From assembly GCA_016235815.1 (NCBI GenBank), contig JACRIM010000021.1:16911-80910 (forward strand): a stretch of 64,000 nucleotides of DNA, given 5' to 3'. Origin of the DNA: Planctomycetota bacterium (GTDB lineage: Bacteria; Planctomycetota; Phycisphaerae; UBA1845; UTPLA1). Shown in pieces: positions 36,795 to 45,892 of this stretch. The notes under the pieces were generated by a model that searched no databases, was not told where the DNA came from, and saw only the letters and a program-made list of their open reading frames with translations. Within the stretch, counting starts at the first letter, position 1. Every line of letters begins with the position of its first letter. The translations under genes and the position numbers were made by a program.

Positions 36795-38183
36795 TCAGCT
36801 GTTCTGCCCGATGATCGGCAACGACGTGCCCGATTCGCCCTGCGAGGCGGCGGCCGGAGCGGCCGATTGCGTCGCAGCGACATCATCCAAGGCCGAGTCC
36901 TCGACGTACACCTCTTCAAGATCCGTGGCATCGACCTCGCGTCGAAGCAACAGATAGATGAGTGTGCTGGACGAGAAGAACAGACTCACGACGAACGCAG
37001 CCACCAACCCCCATAACCCGTACACCCAAAACTTGATGAGAACCTGACCGAACCAACTGATGCCGGAAAGCTGTGCCCCTGTGTCAAACGATCCGTAGAA
37101 CGGCGTGTTGCCGGTCAGCGATGGCGCGGTCCATAGCGCATCGAGTTTGCCCGGCCGCGGCCCGCTGGTTGCTTCGGTCAGAAAGGGGCTGCCGATGTTC
37201 ATCGTGATTCCGACGAACAGATGCGTGGCCCACAGCATGAGCCGGACAAAAAACTTCACAAAGAGAAAGCAGATCGAGCCGTACCCAATGGAGAGGAGCG
37301 AGTAAACCGCCGTGCGCCAGGGCCGTTGATAGACATAGCTGAATGTGCGGCTCAGGGCGTCAAACGCATCCGACCCTTCAACCGCGATGGTCGGATAGGT
37401 CATGCAAAAACCGGCAACCGCGCCAATGAGAATGAAAGCAAGAATAAATCCGGCGACCAATGCCAGGAAAAACAAAAGCCCCGCCAGCAATTCGCCGATC
37501 GCGGGGATCGACGCCACAAGACCGCCAAGCATGAGCAGCACACCCAGAAAGATGATAATTCCAACGGGCATGAGCGGGATCGCAAAGAATCCGACAAACT
37601 TTGCCTGTGCAAAGTTGAGCGCGGCGGACAGGCCGATCCGTTCATCCCGCGTCGCGTGAAGCGCCGCCACTCGCGCCACGGCACCCCCAAAAAACGCCCA
37701 TATCGCAAACATCAGCACCAAGAAAAACAGGCCATACCAGGGATGAAACGCCACCACCCACGTGAGCGCGATGGGGCCGCTGATGATTCCCCCCAGGACG
37801 CGCCCCAAATCCAGCGACAGGACGCCACCGGCAATTTGATTGGTCGCAACGCGTGCGTGCCGCATCAGCAGACTGAAGACGCCGGCGCGCCTCACATCTT
37901 TTGCATCCTGGGTCTGGCTAATCCACTCCTTCGTATGCGATCGACCTCCGACAAGGAATTGATCGAGTTCAGACATGTGGGTGTTCGCGGAAACCACCGC
38001 ACAACTCTCGTTTGCCCATGTGGCGTCAAGAACTCGGCCCGCCATGTACGTGGCAAAGATGCCGGCGAACGCGAGAATGATCTTTGTTGGGTGGATCGCC
38101 AACTTGAAGGCCCGGAATAGTTGCGTGAAGGCGCAGCATTCGGGCCAATTGAAGGGTCGGGGTTCCGTTGCGTCCTCGGACAT
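36795..38183 (-). CDS. Large polytopic membrane protein of unknown function
   Basis: From the ATG at 38183 it has 462 residues. A membrane segment lies near 35-55, followed by a ~70-residue soluble loop. Several long helices follow (about 115-230 and 255-330), with further ones near 300-330 and 400-425. The C-terminus is soluble and acidic (DATDLEEVYVEDSALDD). The pattern resembles membrane proteins conserved in planctomycetes, but I cannot assign a family. It sits alone between the FG-GAP gene and the divergent aat gene. Confidence 0.6.
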   Translation of the reverse strand: MSEDATEPRPFNWPECCAFTQLFRAFKLAIHPTKIILAFAGIFATYMAGRVLDATWANESCAVVSANTHMSELDQFLVGGRSHTKEWISQTQDAKDVRRAGVFSLLMRHARVATNQIAGGVLSLDLGRVLGGIISGPIALTWVVAFHPWYGLFFLVLMFAIWAFFGGAVARVAALHATRDERIGLSAALNFAQAKFVGFFAIPLMPVGIIIFLGVLLMLGGLVASIPAIGELLAGLLFFLALVAGFILAFILIGAVAGFCMTYPTIAVEGSDAFDALSRTFSYVYQRPWRTAVYSLLSIGYGSICFLFVKFFVRLMLWATHLFVGITMNIGSPFLTEATSGPRPGKLDALWTAPSLTGNTPFYGSFDTGAQLSGISWFGQVLIKFWVYGLWGLVAAFVVSLFFSSSTLIYLLLRREVDATDLEEVYVEDSALDDVAATQSAAPAAASQGESGTSLPIIGQNS

Positions 38184-38388
38184 AGTTCCATCCTTGCCCA
38201 TCGGCGCCTGTATTCAGCGCCGAACTTTGGATGGCGACCATCGGTGCCTTCCTGGCGGTGCCGAGGCGCATCCTGCGTGGGCAGCGGGCATTATAGAAAC
38301 GCGGGCGGTCGTCGCAAGGGCGACCCATGACACTGGTATCATGGAGGGGCGTTGGAGCGCGTGCCTGTGAAATGTTTCGGCACGCAGG

Positions 38389-38970
38389 ATGGCCATGAGA
38401 CTTACCGCGAAACTGCTCATCTCCGCCTACGCACAGGGCATCTTCCCGATGGGGGTGGATGGTGTGCTTCAGTGGTTCGACCCCGACCCGCGGGCGATCA
38501 TTCCGCTGGATACCTTTCATATTCCCAAGACGCTGGCCCAACTCTGCCGCAGGGGCACATTTGAGATACGAATCAACGAGGCGTTTCGGGAGGTCCTGCA
38601 TGCCTGCGCCGACCGCAAGGACGGTTCGTGGATCACCGACGAAATCATACGCGCCTATGTGCGGCTGCACCGCCTGGGTGTCGCCCACAGTGTCGAATGC
38701 TGGCGTCGGGGAAAACTCGCCGGCGGCCTTTATGGCGTGGCACTCGGGGGCGCGTTTTTCGGCGAGAGCATGTTCCACCACGAGCGCGATGCCAGCAAAG
38801 TGGCACTTGTGGCGCTCGTCCATCGAATGCGCGAGCGGGGCTACACGCTGCTGGACACGCAATTCCTGACCGATCATCTCGCCCGATTCGGCGCATTGGA
38901 AATTCCGCGACGAACGTATCTTCGACGGTTGAATGGGGCCTTGCAGGTGAGTTGCCGGTTCGTGGATTGA
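38389..38970 (+). CDS. aat: Leucyl/phenylalanyl-tRNA-protein transferase
   Basis: Aat attaches leucine or phenylalanine from tRNA to N-terminal Lys or Arg residues, marking proteins for ClpAP by the N-end rule. The 193-residue chain has AYAQGIFPMG near 14-23, WFDPDPRAIIPLD, a WITDEIIRAYVRLHRLGVAHSVECW segment near 84-109, GGLYGVALGGAFFGESMFH near 115-133, and LLDTQFLTDHLARFGA near 161-176. It may instead begin at the ATG at 38395. The gene is a single unit. Confidence 0.95.
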   Translation: MAMRLTAKLLISAYAQGIFPMGVDGVLQWFDPDPRAIIPLDTFHIPKTLAQLCRRGTFEIRINEAFREVLHACADRKDGSWITDEIIRAYVRLHRLGVAHSVECWRRGKLAGGLYGVALGGAFFGESMFHHERDASKVALVALVHRMRERGYTLLDTQFLTDHLARFGALEIPRRTYLRRLNGALQVSCRFVD

Positions 38971-38998
38971 CCGAGGTCGATGGGAACTTCTGCGCAAA

Positions 38999-39034
38999 CA
39001 AAAACGCCCCGCCGGGATAAATCGGCTGGGGCGT
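38999..39034 (-). terminator. Terminator of the HU-like gene
   Basis: On the minus strand ACGCCCCAGCCG pairs with CGGCGGGGCGT around an 8-base loop (one mismatch or bulge), followed by TTTTTG. It lies 45 bases beyond the HU-like stop. Confidence 0.8.
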
Positions 39035-39079
39035 CTGTGTTTATTACGGTCTGCATCCCAAAGGACACAGTGATTTGGC

Positions 39080-39376
39080 TTACTTCTTGCCGACGAGGAT
39101 CGCATCCTTCGCGGCCTTGGCCACGCGGAACTTGACGACCTTTTTGGCAGGGATCTTGATCGTTTCGCCGGTCGCCGGGTTTCGACCCATGCGAGCCTTG
39201 CGATTGACCAGCACCAGCTTGCCGATGCCCGGCAGCGTGAAACTGTTCTTCGCCTGCTTGTAGGCCGTGTCAACCAAGCAATCCATGAAGGCGATGACCT
39301 GCTTGCGGGTCAGTTCGTTCTTCTCGGCGAGGTGGCTGATCAGGGCCGATTTGCTCATCGATTTGGCATTGGCCAT
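39080..39376 (-). CDS. HU/IHF-family DNA-binding protein
   Basis: The start at 39376 follows AAGGAGTTCCACT, giving 98 residues; the longer frame to 39469 is rejected. It has the HU plan: N-terminal helices (SKSALISHLAEKNELTRKQVIAF), the conserved core FTLPGIGKLVLVNRKARMGRNPATGETIKIPAK, and KVVKFRVAKAAKDAIL. The RMGRNPATGE arm inserts in the DNA minor groove. HU bends and compacts DNA. It has its own terminator and is monocistronic. Confidence 0.95.
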   Translation of the reverse strand: MANAKSMSKSALISHLAEKNELTRKQVIAFMDCLVDTAYKQAKNSFTLPGIGKLVLVNRKARMGRNPATGETIKIPAKKVVKFRVAKAAKDAILVGKK

Positions 39377-39668
39377 AGTGGAACTCCTTTTTCTTGAAAT
39401 CCATCCGTGGGGCCGCTCCATTGCAACCCTTCCGAGCGATCTTGTAACACCCCCCGGGGCGGAATGCAAGGCGACACGCGATTTTCTTAGGTTTTTTAGA
39501 GGGGGTGACGGAAAAAGGATGGATTGACAGAGGGATGGTTCAAGGTCCCTCAGCCGGCCGGCCGGCTGTTCGTTGACGACGATCCGTTATACTCATTGCC
39601 TGTAACGTCCGTCCGGCGAATCCGATCGCCGTGAGCGTCTTGTCAGTACCCACGGAAACCATGACATC

Positions 39669-40715
39669 ATGACCACCGCCGCCCCCAAACAGGCCTCTGC
39701 CCCGCCCCACCGGTTCATTGATCAACTCCAGCCCGGCGAAACGCTGACCGACCAGGTTTTCCTCGTTTCGAAGAAAGACCTCCGTACCACGACCAACGGA
39801 GGCCTCTATATCCACATCGTCTTCGCCGACCGAACCGGGCAGCTTCTCGGGCGAATCTGGAGCGCCACACAGGCCCAATACGACTCTATCACCGAAGGCG
39901 GCTTCCTCCGGGTCCGTGGCCGGGCTGAGAGTTACAAAGGCAACCTCCAATTCATCGTCGATGCAATGCGGGCGGCTGATCCGTCGCAGTTTGACCTTGG
40001 CGACTTCATCCCCCGAACGAAGTTTGACATCGACGAAATGTGGAACAAGTTGCTGGCGATCCTGCGTACGATCAAAAACCCGAACCTGCTCGCCCTTATC
40101 AAAGAATTCGTGACGGACGAAACCATCGCCGCCGGCTTCCGGAAGGCCCCCGCCGCGGTTCAGAACCATCACGCGTACATTGGCGGGCTTCTGGAGCACA
40201 CTCTCAGTGTCCTTGAGTTGGCGACGCGAATCCTCGGCAAAGCCGACGACTCCGACAGCCATTACCCGCAAATAAGCCGCGATCTCGTGCTCGCGGGCAT
40301 CTTCCTCCACGACATCGGCAAGACCGTGGAACTTACGGCCGACACCAACTTCTCCTACACCAACCCCGGGCAACTCATCGGCCACATTACACAGGCGGCA
40401 ATCTGGATCGACCGGAAAACGGCCGATGTGGAGCAAGCCACCGGCAAACCCTTCCCTGAAGATTTGCTAAACGTCCTGACTCACATCGTTCTGGCCCACC
40501 ATGGGACCTATGAGTTCGGCAGCCCGCGTATTCCGGCTTGCCCCGAGGCGTTCATGGTGCACTACCTCGACAATATTGATGCCAAGACGCAAATGTGCAT
40601 GACGGCGATACGCGATGCACGCAATGCCGACAGCGACTGGAGCGAATGGGTCAAGCCGCTTGAAACCCGCGTCTTTAAGAAGGATGTCATGGGTATTCGG
40701 CAGGAAAAGGCGTGA
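39669..40715 (+). CDS. YhaM-type 3'-5' exoribonuclease (OB-fold plus HD)
   Basis: The 348-residue chain starts with an OB-type nucleic-acid-binding domain (about 15-105: LTDQVFLVSKKDL, IWSATQAQYDSI, GFLRVRGRAESYKGNLQF). An HD metal-dependent domain follows (about 155-300), with NHHAYIGGLLEHTLSVLELA, LAGIFLHDIGKTVEL and VLAHHGTYEFGSPRIPACPEAFMVHYLDNID. B. subtilis YhaM degrades RNA from the 3' end in this way. The DUF3857 gene begins 77 bases after it on the same strand. Confidence 0.88.
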   Translation: MTTAAPKQASAPPHRFIDQLQPGETLTDQVFLVSKKDLRTTTNGGLYIHIVFADRTGQLLGRIWSATQAQYDSITEGGFLRVRGRAESYKGNLQFIVDAMRAADPSQFDLGDFIPRTKFDIDEMWNKLLAILRTIKNPNLLALIKEFVTDETIAAGFRKAPAAVQNHHAYIGGLLEHTLSVLELATRILGKADDSDSHYPQISRDLVLAGIFLHDIGKTVELTADTNFSYTNPGQLIGHITQAAIWIDRKTADVEQATGKPFPEDLLNVLTHIVLAHHGTYEFGSPRIPACPEAFMVHYLDNIDAKTQMCMTAIRDARNADSDWSEWVKPLETRVFKKDVMGIRQEKA

Positions 40716-40791
40716 GACTACCGACGGTCGGCTCGTTGCAGTTTTGGGTGACGCACGCATAACTCGAAGGAATCAAGACGGGAGCGCCTAC

Positions 40792-42771
40792 ATGAACACC
40801 CGGTGCAGGATTTGGATCGCCGGCATTGTCCTTGCCGCGTCATCGCTTACGTTGGCCGACGACATCGCGGCCAAGGTCGCCGCGGCGAAGGGTGATTTCA
40901 ACGGGGCCGACACCGTCGTGGTCTTTGACTCGACGAATGTGAGCGTTGCTGATTCGGGGATCGGCACGAATCGCTGCACCCGCGTGGTGAAGGCGCTCAC
41001 CGAGGCTGGCGTGCGGGCGCTATCCGTGCATCGCTGGGACTACGACCCCGCAACCAACACGCTCGAATTGCTCCCAAGCCGAATTCACCGTGCAAGCGGC
41101 GCTGTCGAAGACATCGCGTCGTCCCCGACCGTTGCACCCGCGCCGGCCGGGATCATTTTCTGGGGAAGCATGCAAACCATGCTCGGCGTACCCGACCTCA
41201 AGGTCGGCGATTCGGTTGAACTCAACTGGACCAAGACCGGCTTCAACGTGGCGTATCTCGGTGGCGGCACCGCGTGCGCCGAGCCGCCCATGCCGGGGCA
41301 CTGGTATGACGTGGTGACATGGCCCGAGGGGACGCCGGTCATTGAAAAGCAGTACACGGTAACCATTTCCAAGAATAAGCCGCTTCAGTATGAGGTTGTG
41401 AACGGCGAGTTGGGCACGTCCATGCACTTCGATGGCGACAAGGCGGTCTATCGCTTTGAGAAAAAAGACCTCCCGGCGTTTAAGGGCGAGCCGACGATGT
41501 GCTCATCCAGCGACGTGCTGTGCAAGCTCGTCCTGGCCACTGTTGAAAGCTGGCAGCATAAGGCACGCTGGTTTCACGAAAAGAACGAACCGAGCTTTAA
41601 GACCGACGATGCGATCAAGGCCAAGGTGCGCGAGCTGGTCGGCGAACCCGGCGATAAGCGAATGAGCGACGAAGAGAAGATTGCCTCGCTCAACCACTGG
41701 GTCGCCGAGAATGTCCGCTATGTCGGTACGAGTCGCGGTGCTCACGAAGGTTACACCACGCACGCAGCCATCGAGACGTTTCACGATCGCGGTGGCGTTT
41801 GCAAGGACAAAGCGGGACTGCTTGTGGCGATGCTTCGCGAAGCGGGCTTTGAATCGTATATCGTGATGACGGAGGCTGGGGCACGCGTTGAGAAAACACC
41901 GGCCGATCAATTCAACCATGCGGTTACCAGCGTACGACAGAAAGACGGCACGCTTCGACTTCTCGATCCAACTTGGTTGCCCAAAAACCGCGAGATGTGG
42001 TCCAGTGCCGAACAGCGGCAGGCCGTCGTCTTCGGTACGCCAGAGGGTGAACTTGGATTGCAGCTTTCGCCCTACAGCCCGCCAGCCGACAACGCGCTCA
42101 CATGGCGCGGCGAGGCATCGCTCTCCCCCACCGGCGATCTCAGTGGGCGAATCTCTGTATCCACGATTGGCAGTCCTGAGACGAGCCTGCGGCGTTCCCT
42201 TTCCGGACTTAAACCGTCGGATCGCCCCGGGCGATTCGAAGAAAGCCTGCGACGACTCGCGCCAAACGCCACATTGGAATCGTTGAGCGTGACGGACCCC
42301 GTGGACTTTGCAAAGGCCGCTGCGGTGGAGCTTCATTACGCCGCGAAAGACTTCGGGATCGGTGAATCGGGCGCCTTCTACTTCCGCCTGCCAAGTCTTA
42401 CGGGCGTGCTAAGCGATATGGTCATGGCAGACGTCCACGACAGCGCCGAGACAACCGCGACGGAACGCAAGTATCCCGTCCGGATTCGCTCGACACGGCG
42501 GCTTGACTGCGAAGAGACCGTAAAGTTACCGACCGGATGGAGAATTGATGCCACACCGGCGGCGTTCAAACACGACAGCGATTCCGCCACGATGGAATTT
42601 ACAATCAATTCAACGCCGGGGCAGCTTCGATATCGATGCACGGTTGACCTGAAGAAGCACGTCGTACCGGTGGAAGACTACGCCGACTACAAGAAGGTCA
42701 TTGATGAGCTGGGCAAACTGCGAAATGAACTGGTTGTCTGCCGGGTGGAGGCGCAAAGTGCCCAGCGATAA
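40792..42771 (+). CDS. Secreted DUF3857/transglutaminase-like protein, active-site residues present
   Basis: The start at 40792 follows GGGAG and opens a signal peptide (RIWIAGIVLAASSLTLA). It has 659 residues. The N-terminal half follows DUF3857 (YDPATNTLELLPSRIHRASGAV, FWGSMQTMLGVPDLKVGDSVELNW). The middle is a transglutaminase-like core with RGGVCKDKAGLLVAMLREAGFE (C337), QFNHAVTSV (His) and LLDPTW (Asp). The intact triad predicts a peptidase or amide-transfer activity outside the cytoplasm. Its stop lies 14 bases inside the next gene, which is a relative. Confidence 0.8.
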   Translation: MNTRCRIWIAGIVLAASSLTLADDIAAKVAAAKGDFNGADTVVVFDSTNVSVADSGIGTNRCTRVVKALTEAGVRALSVHRWDYDPATNTLELLPSRIHRASGAVEDIASSPTVAPAPAGIIFWGSMQTMLGVPDLKVGDSVELNWTKTGFNVAYLGGGTACAEPPMPGHWYDVVTWPEGTPVIEKQYTVTISKNKPLQYEVVNGELGTSMHFDGDKAVYRFEKKDLPAFKGEPTMCSSSDVLCKLVLATVESWQHKARWFHEKNEPSFKTDDAIKAKVRELVGEPGDKRMSDEEKIASLNHWVAENVRYVGTSRGAHEGYTTHAAIETFHDRGGVCKDKAGLLVAMLREAGFESYIVMTEAGARVEKTPADQFNHAVTSVRQKDGTLRLLDPTWLPKNREMWSSAEQRQAVVFGTPEGELGLQLSPYSPPADNALTWRGEASLSPTGDLSGRISVSTIGSPETSLRRSLSGLKPSDRPGRFEESLRRLAPNATLESLSVTDPVDFAKAAAVELHYAAKDFGIGESGAFYFRLPSLTGVLSDMVMADVHDSAETTATERKYPVRIRSTRRLDCEETVKLPTGWRIDATPAAFKHDSDSATMEFTINSTPGQLRYRCTVDLKKHVVPVEDYADYKKVIDELGKLRNELVVCRVEAQSAQR

Positions 42772-44563
42772 GACCAATACTTGGCGAGTGCCTTGCGCCT
42801 CGACTGTCCTCCTGATTTTGGCATCGGTCACGGTTGCCGAAACTCCCAGGCCTCAAACCCATGAGTCGGCCGATGATGCGGTGATTTCCCTTTGGGAAGA
42901 CGCAGTTGCCCCCGTGCCCGAGGGCGGCTACACATGGAGCGTCAAGAAGCACGTCCGCGTGAACAACGATCGCTCCTATGGCGCCTTCGCCGATCCGCGA
43001 ATCACGTACAACGCTGATTATCAAACCGTGAAGATCATGACAGCCCGCACGCGCTGCCCCGATGGTCGTGTCGTCGAGGTGCCGAAATACTCGCGCAACG
43101 AAGTCGCCCCACACGAAACGGCCGGATGGCCCGCCCTCGCCGCTATTCGCCAGATCGTCGTATCCTTTAGCGCGATCGAGCCGGGGGCCGTATTGGAGTT
43201 GGAATACGAGATCGTATCGAAGCGCGGTGCGTTGCCGTTTGATGAATTCGACTTTCAAATCGCGACTTCTTACCCCATTGCCTTGCGTCGCATACTCCGC
43301 AATGGCAAGCCGATCCACGAGGCATCCAACGTCGAGCCACTCATCGACGAGCCGTTGTCCCTGCCCGCGCGAGATCGTAACGGGCTAAAAGTCCTCACCA
43401 CTGCGGCCAATACAAAGGCGTGGGCAACCGCCATCCTGAACATCATGGATGACCTTACCAGGGGTGAGAAGTGCCTGCCGTATTGCGATGAATCCAAACT
43501 CGCCGCCACGACCGACCACATCGAGAAGGCTTGGGCGATCCAGGAGGCGTTTGCCAGGCAATTCACCACGGTCGATGCACCGTCTGCCTGCGTCTGGCCT
43601 GCGCTTCGTCCGACAACAACTGTTCGATCAACTCATTATGGAACGTCGCTTGAAGCCGCGAGCTTACTGCTCGCCATGTTTCGCGGCACGGGATTGAAGG
43701 CCGAACCGGTTTTTGCCGTTGCGAGCCAGTCCGACGACATCTCCATTGGAGCGATCTCGGCATTCGCCGTCGCCCTCGAAACCCGCGGCGAAATCAGCTA
43801 CTGGCACGCGATGCAGGGTCGAATTCGCAACCCCGGTCCATGGGGAGGCTGGCGGCGTTTTGACCGTGCCTTTGTCACCGGCCGAAGTGACATGCCCGCG
43901 CGCTTTGACGCCCCCGTCGAAAGCAGACTGGAGGCCTCGGCTCGCCTGGCCCTCGATGAAACAGCGAGTTACACCGGTTCTGTCGACCTGCGAATGACGG
44001 GGCTGTTCCTGACCAACGCCCTGCGCACCGACGAGCAGAAGAAATCGGCGATCAACGAGGCGCTCTCCCGGCTGATCCCCAATGTCGATTTGTCGAAATA
44101 CAGCGTCACAACCCTTTCCAACGATGTGTTCGCTGTGAACGCCGACGTAAAGTCGTCCAAGCCTCTTGAAATGGCGGGAGATGGTCGCGTGTTCGCCGTG
44201 CCCTCCGACGGCGCTTGGCTATCGCCGTTTCCACTGCCACTGGGCAAGAGTGGACGAAAGACACTGCTCAAAACGCCGGGGGCATTCGTACAGGAAAGCT
44301 TTATTGAGATAAAGCTGCCGGACGGTTGGTCCGCGTCTGCATTGCCGAAATCGTACGGCACGGCATTGGCAAACGATGCGAATCTGTCTCAGCAAGTCGA
44401 GGCTGTCGGACAGTGGGTCCGATTGAGAAATAATCTGACGGTTAGTCAGCGAATTTGGCCCGCCGAACGATACTCGGATCTCCGCGCCGCCATCTGCAAC
44501 ACGCAATCACCCGCCGCCAGAACGCTGGTGATTCGCAAAGCGTCGGCCGTGTCAGGCCGATAG
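42758..44563 (+). CDS. DUF3857 protein with degenerate transglutaminase-like core
   Basis: I choose the GTG at 42758 because GGAGG lies 6-10 bases upstream and a signal peptide follows (CASTVLLILASVTVAE). It has 601 residues and overlaps the previous gene by 14 bases. The DUF3857 part is recognisable (VKKHVRVNNDRSYGAF, GRVVEVPKYSRNEVAPH, FSAIEPGAVLELEYEI). At the position of the partner's C337 it has S297 in HYGTSLEAASLLLAMF, and no His-Asp pair of the usual type follows. It is probably a non-catalytic paralogue that could dimerise with or regulate the first protein. Confidence 0.7.
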   Translation: MPSDKTNTWRVPCASTVLLILASVTVAETPRPQTHESADDAVISLWEDAVAPVPEGGYTWSVKKHVRVNNDRSYGAFADPRITYNADYQTVKIMTARTRCPDGRVVEVPKYSRNEVAPHETAGWPALAAIRQIVVSFSAIEPGAVLELEYEIVSKRGALPFDEFDFQIATSYPIALRRILRNGKPIHEASNVEPLIDEPLSLPARDRNGLKVLTTAANTKAWATAILNIMDDLTRGEKCLPYCDESKLAATTDHIEKAWAIQEAFARQFTTVDAPSACVWPALRPTTTVRSTHYGTSLEAASLLLAMFRGTGLKAEPVFAVASQSDDISIGAISAFAVALETRGEISYWHAMQGRIRNPGPWGGWRRFDRAFVTGRSDMPARFDAPVESRLEASARLALDETASYTGSVDLRMTGLFLTNALRTDEQKKSAINEALSRLIPNVDLSKYSVTTLSNDVFAVNADVKSSKPLEMAGDGRVFAVPSDGAWLSPFPLPLGKSGRKTLLKTPGAFVQESFIEIKLPDGWSASALPKSYGTALANDANLSQQVEAVGQWVRLRNNLTVSQRIWPAERYSDLRAAICNTQSPAARTLVIRKASAVSGR

Positions 44564-44887
44564 TTTCGCGACCGCATCTTCCACCGTCGCGTGAATCTCA
44601 AAGAATCGACTCAGTCGCGTCGTGTCGAGGACACCCGCAACGAACGGCGTCAATCCCGCGAGCACAACCCGAGCCTCCTGCGAATTTGCCTGAGCCGTGA
44701 TGCGCACCAATTCTCCCAAGGCCGCGGAGTTGATGTAGCCGACCGCGGTGAGATCGAGCACCACCTTTGCCCCCGGGCGCTCAATCAACGGATTCACCGC
44801 GTTCGCCAAATCGCCATCCGGGCCGGCGTAATCCTCGCCGATTCGCACGATCGAGACTTCGCCCTTGGTTTGTACGTCAAACTTCAT
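44552..44887 (-). CDS. STAS-domain anti-sigma factor antagonist-like protein
   Basis: The 111-residue chain is one STAS domain, with the phosphorylatable serine S54 in VGYINSAALGELVR. In SpoIIAA/RsbV proteins this serine is phosphorylated by an anti-sigma kinase and dephosphorylated by a PP2C phosphatase. A PP2C of that type is encoded at 28149-29366. Its start overlaps the end of a lipoprotein gene by 4 bases, an unusual neighbour. It converges on the second DUF3857 gene with a 12-base overlap. Confidence 0.85.
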   Translation of the reverse strand: MKFDVQTKGEVSIVRIGEDYAGPDGDLANAVNPLIERPGAKVVLDLTAVGYINSAALGELVRITAQANSQEARVVLAGLTPFVAGVLDTTRLSRFFEIHATVEDAVAKLSA

Positions 44888-45327
44888 TCGCCTGAATCCT
44901 TTTCCGATTTGGATGGTCCTTCGAGCTTGACCGGGTCGTTGATTTTCGGAGCTACCGATTTCTCGCCCGGCTGATTTCGAAGGGCCTGTTCCATTGCGGG
45001 TTTTGCGTCGCGGTCACCCATTTGCTTTTGTTGATGCGCCCTCAACTTTGTCATGCTGCGGCCGTCGTTCCAACCACGTTGATAGCCGCTTTGATATTGC
45101 TGATCGGCGAGCCAGAGCCAAAGGTCGTTTCCGTTCCAATCTGACCAAGAACGTTGCGCCTCTTTCAGCCCATCCTGATAGCCCTGATTGAATTTGCCCG
45201 CCGTTTTGACCATCGTCGTCTTCATTTGTCGGCCGTTGTTTTGCCCCTTGCCGCCGGAGCCTTCGTCACAGCCCGCAATACTTGCAAGGAAAACGCCTGC
45301 CAGGAGAACGGTGCATCGATTTGCCAT
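44884..45327 (-). CDS. Lipoprotein of unknown function
   Basis: The 147-residue chain has a signal and lipobox SIAGC near residue 20, a Gly-rich spacer, then a region with aromatic and YxxGY-type features (GYQDGLKEAQRSWSDW, YQSGYQRGWNDGR), and a charged end rich in Lys, Glu and Pro. No family is recognised. The stop overlaps the STAS start by 4 bases (ATGA), so the two are translationally coupled. Confidence 0.6.
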   Translation of the reverse strand: MANRCTVLLAGVFLASIAGCDEGSGGKGQNNGRQMKTTMVKTAGKFNQGYQDGLKEAQRSWSDWNGNDLWLWLADQQYQSGYQRGWNDGRSMTKLRAHQQKQMGDRDAKPAMEQALRNQPGEKSVAPKINDPVKLEGPSKSEKDSGE

Positions 45328-45339
45328 TGCGGTGCTTCC

Positions 45340-45801
45340 TTACTTCTTCTGGCGATAGACGCCTTTTTCGCAGGCCACCACGAACGACTCCGCCGTTGTC
45401 TTGAGTTGCTCCCATTCCCGCCGAATCCGCTGAGCTTCCTCGGCTCCGACCTCTCCGTCGTCCGCAACGCTCCGGCTTACTTCATTCAACAAGTCGCTGA
45501 ACTCCTTGACCATGTGCTGCGTCGATTGAAGCAGGTCGTCATCGATATCCTTCGAGTCGGCAACCGGATTGTGTACAAAAAAACCATTCGCCTGGTTGCA
45601 GAGCCATGCGACCACATCCAAATCACCGGTCAGTTTCACAATATCTCGGACGCGATCCAGTGGGTTTCGCGTTCCACTGTCGTCGGTATCGGCCGGCTCG
45701 CACCATTTATAAACGAGCGCGGGGGACAGCCGAAGGTCAGCCGCGAGGGCCTTGACGCCGACTTTGTCGGCCGCCTGACGAAGAATTTCATACGAGTGCA
45801 T
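45340..45801 (-). CDS. Phage CII-like/HTH regulator
   Basis: The ATG at 45801 gives 153 residues; the frame runs open to 46062 but overlaps rsmA. The N-terminal ~45 residues form a helix-turn-helix (YEILRQAADKVGVKALAADLRLSPALVYKWCEP). A conserved segment follows (RNPLDRVRDIVKLTGDLDVVAWLCNQANGFFV), found in a family of small bacterial regulators with Cro/CII-like architecture. It probably binds DNA, targets unknown. It is followed, 12 bases on, by the lipoprotein-STAS pair on the same strand, and diverges from rsmA. Confidence 0.6.
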   Translation of the reverse strand: MHSYEILRQAADKVGVKALAADLRLSPALVYKWCEPADTDDSGTRNPLDRVRDIVKLTGDLDVVAWLCNQANGFFVHNPVADSKDIDDDLLQSTQHMVKEFSDLLNEVSRSVADDGEVGAEEAQRIRREWEQLKTTAESFVVACEKGVYRQKK

Positions 45802-45892
45802 GGCACACGCCTCTGGCGTCAGCGTCGGCAAGTGAATTCGCCGCCGCCGTAACGCCACCTCAGTATAATCGGCGGTTTCGGAGTGCGCAGCC

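Noticed and set aside
38026..39273. Minus-strand frame of 415 codons
   Set aside because: It overlaps aat and the HU-like gene, and its composition (Arg/Pro/His-rich) is typical of a non-coding frame.
39548..39565. CCGGCCGGCCGGC palindrome before the YhaM-type gene
   Set aside because: A short simple-sequence palindrome in GC-rich DNA; no loop or T-run to make a terminator and no second copy to make a repeat.
39540..40436. Minus-strand frame of 298 codons opposite the YhaM-type gene
   Set aside because: Antisense shadow of a conserved HD/OB protein.
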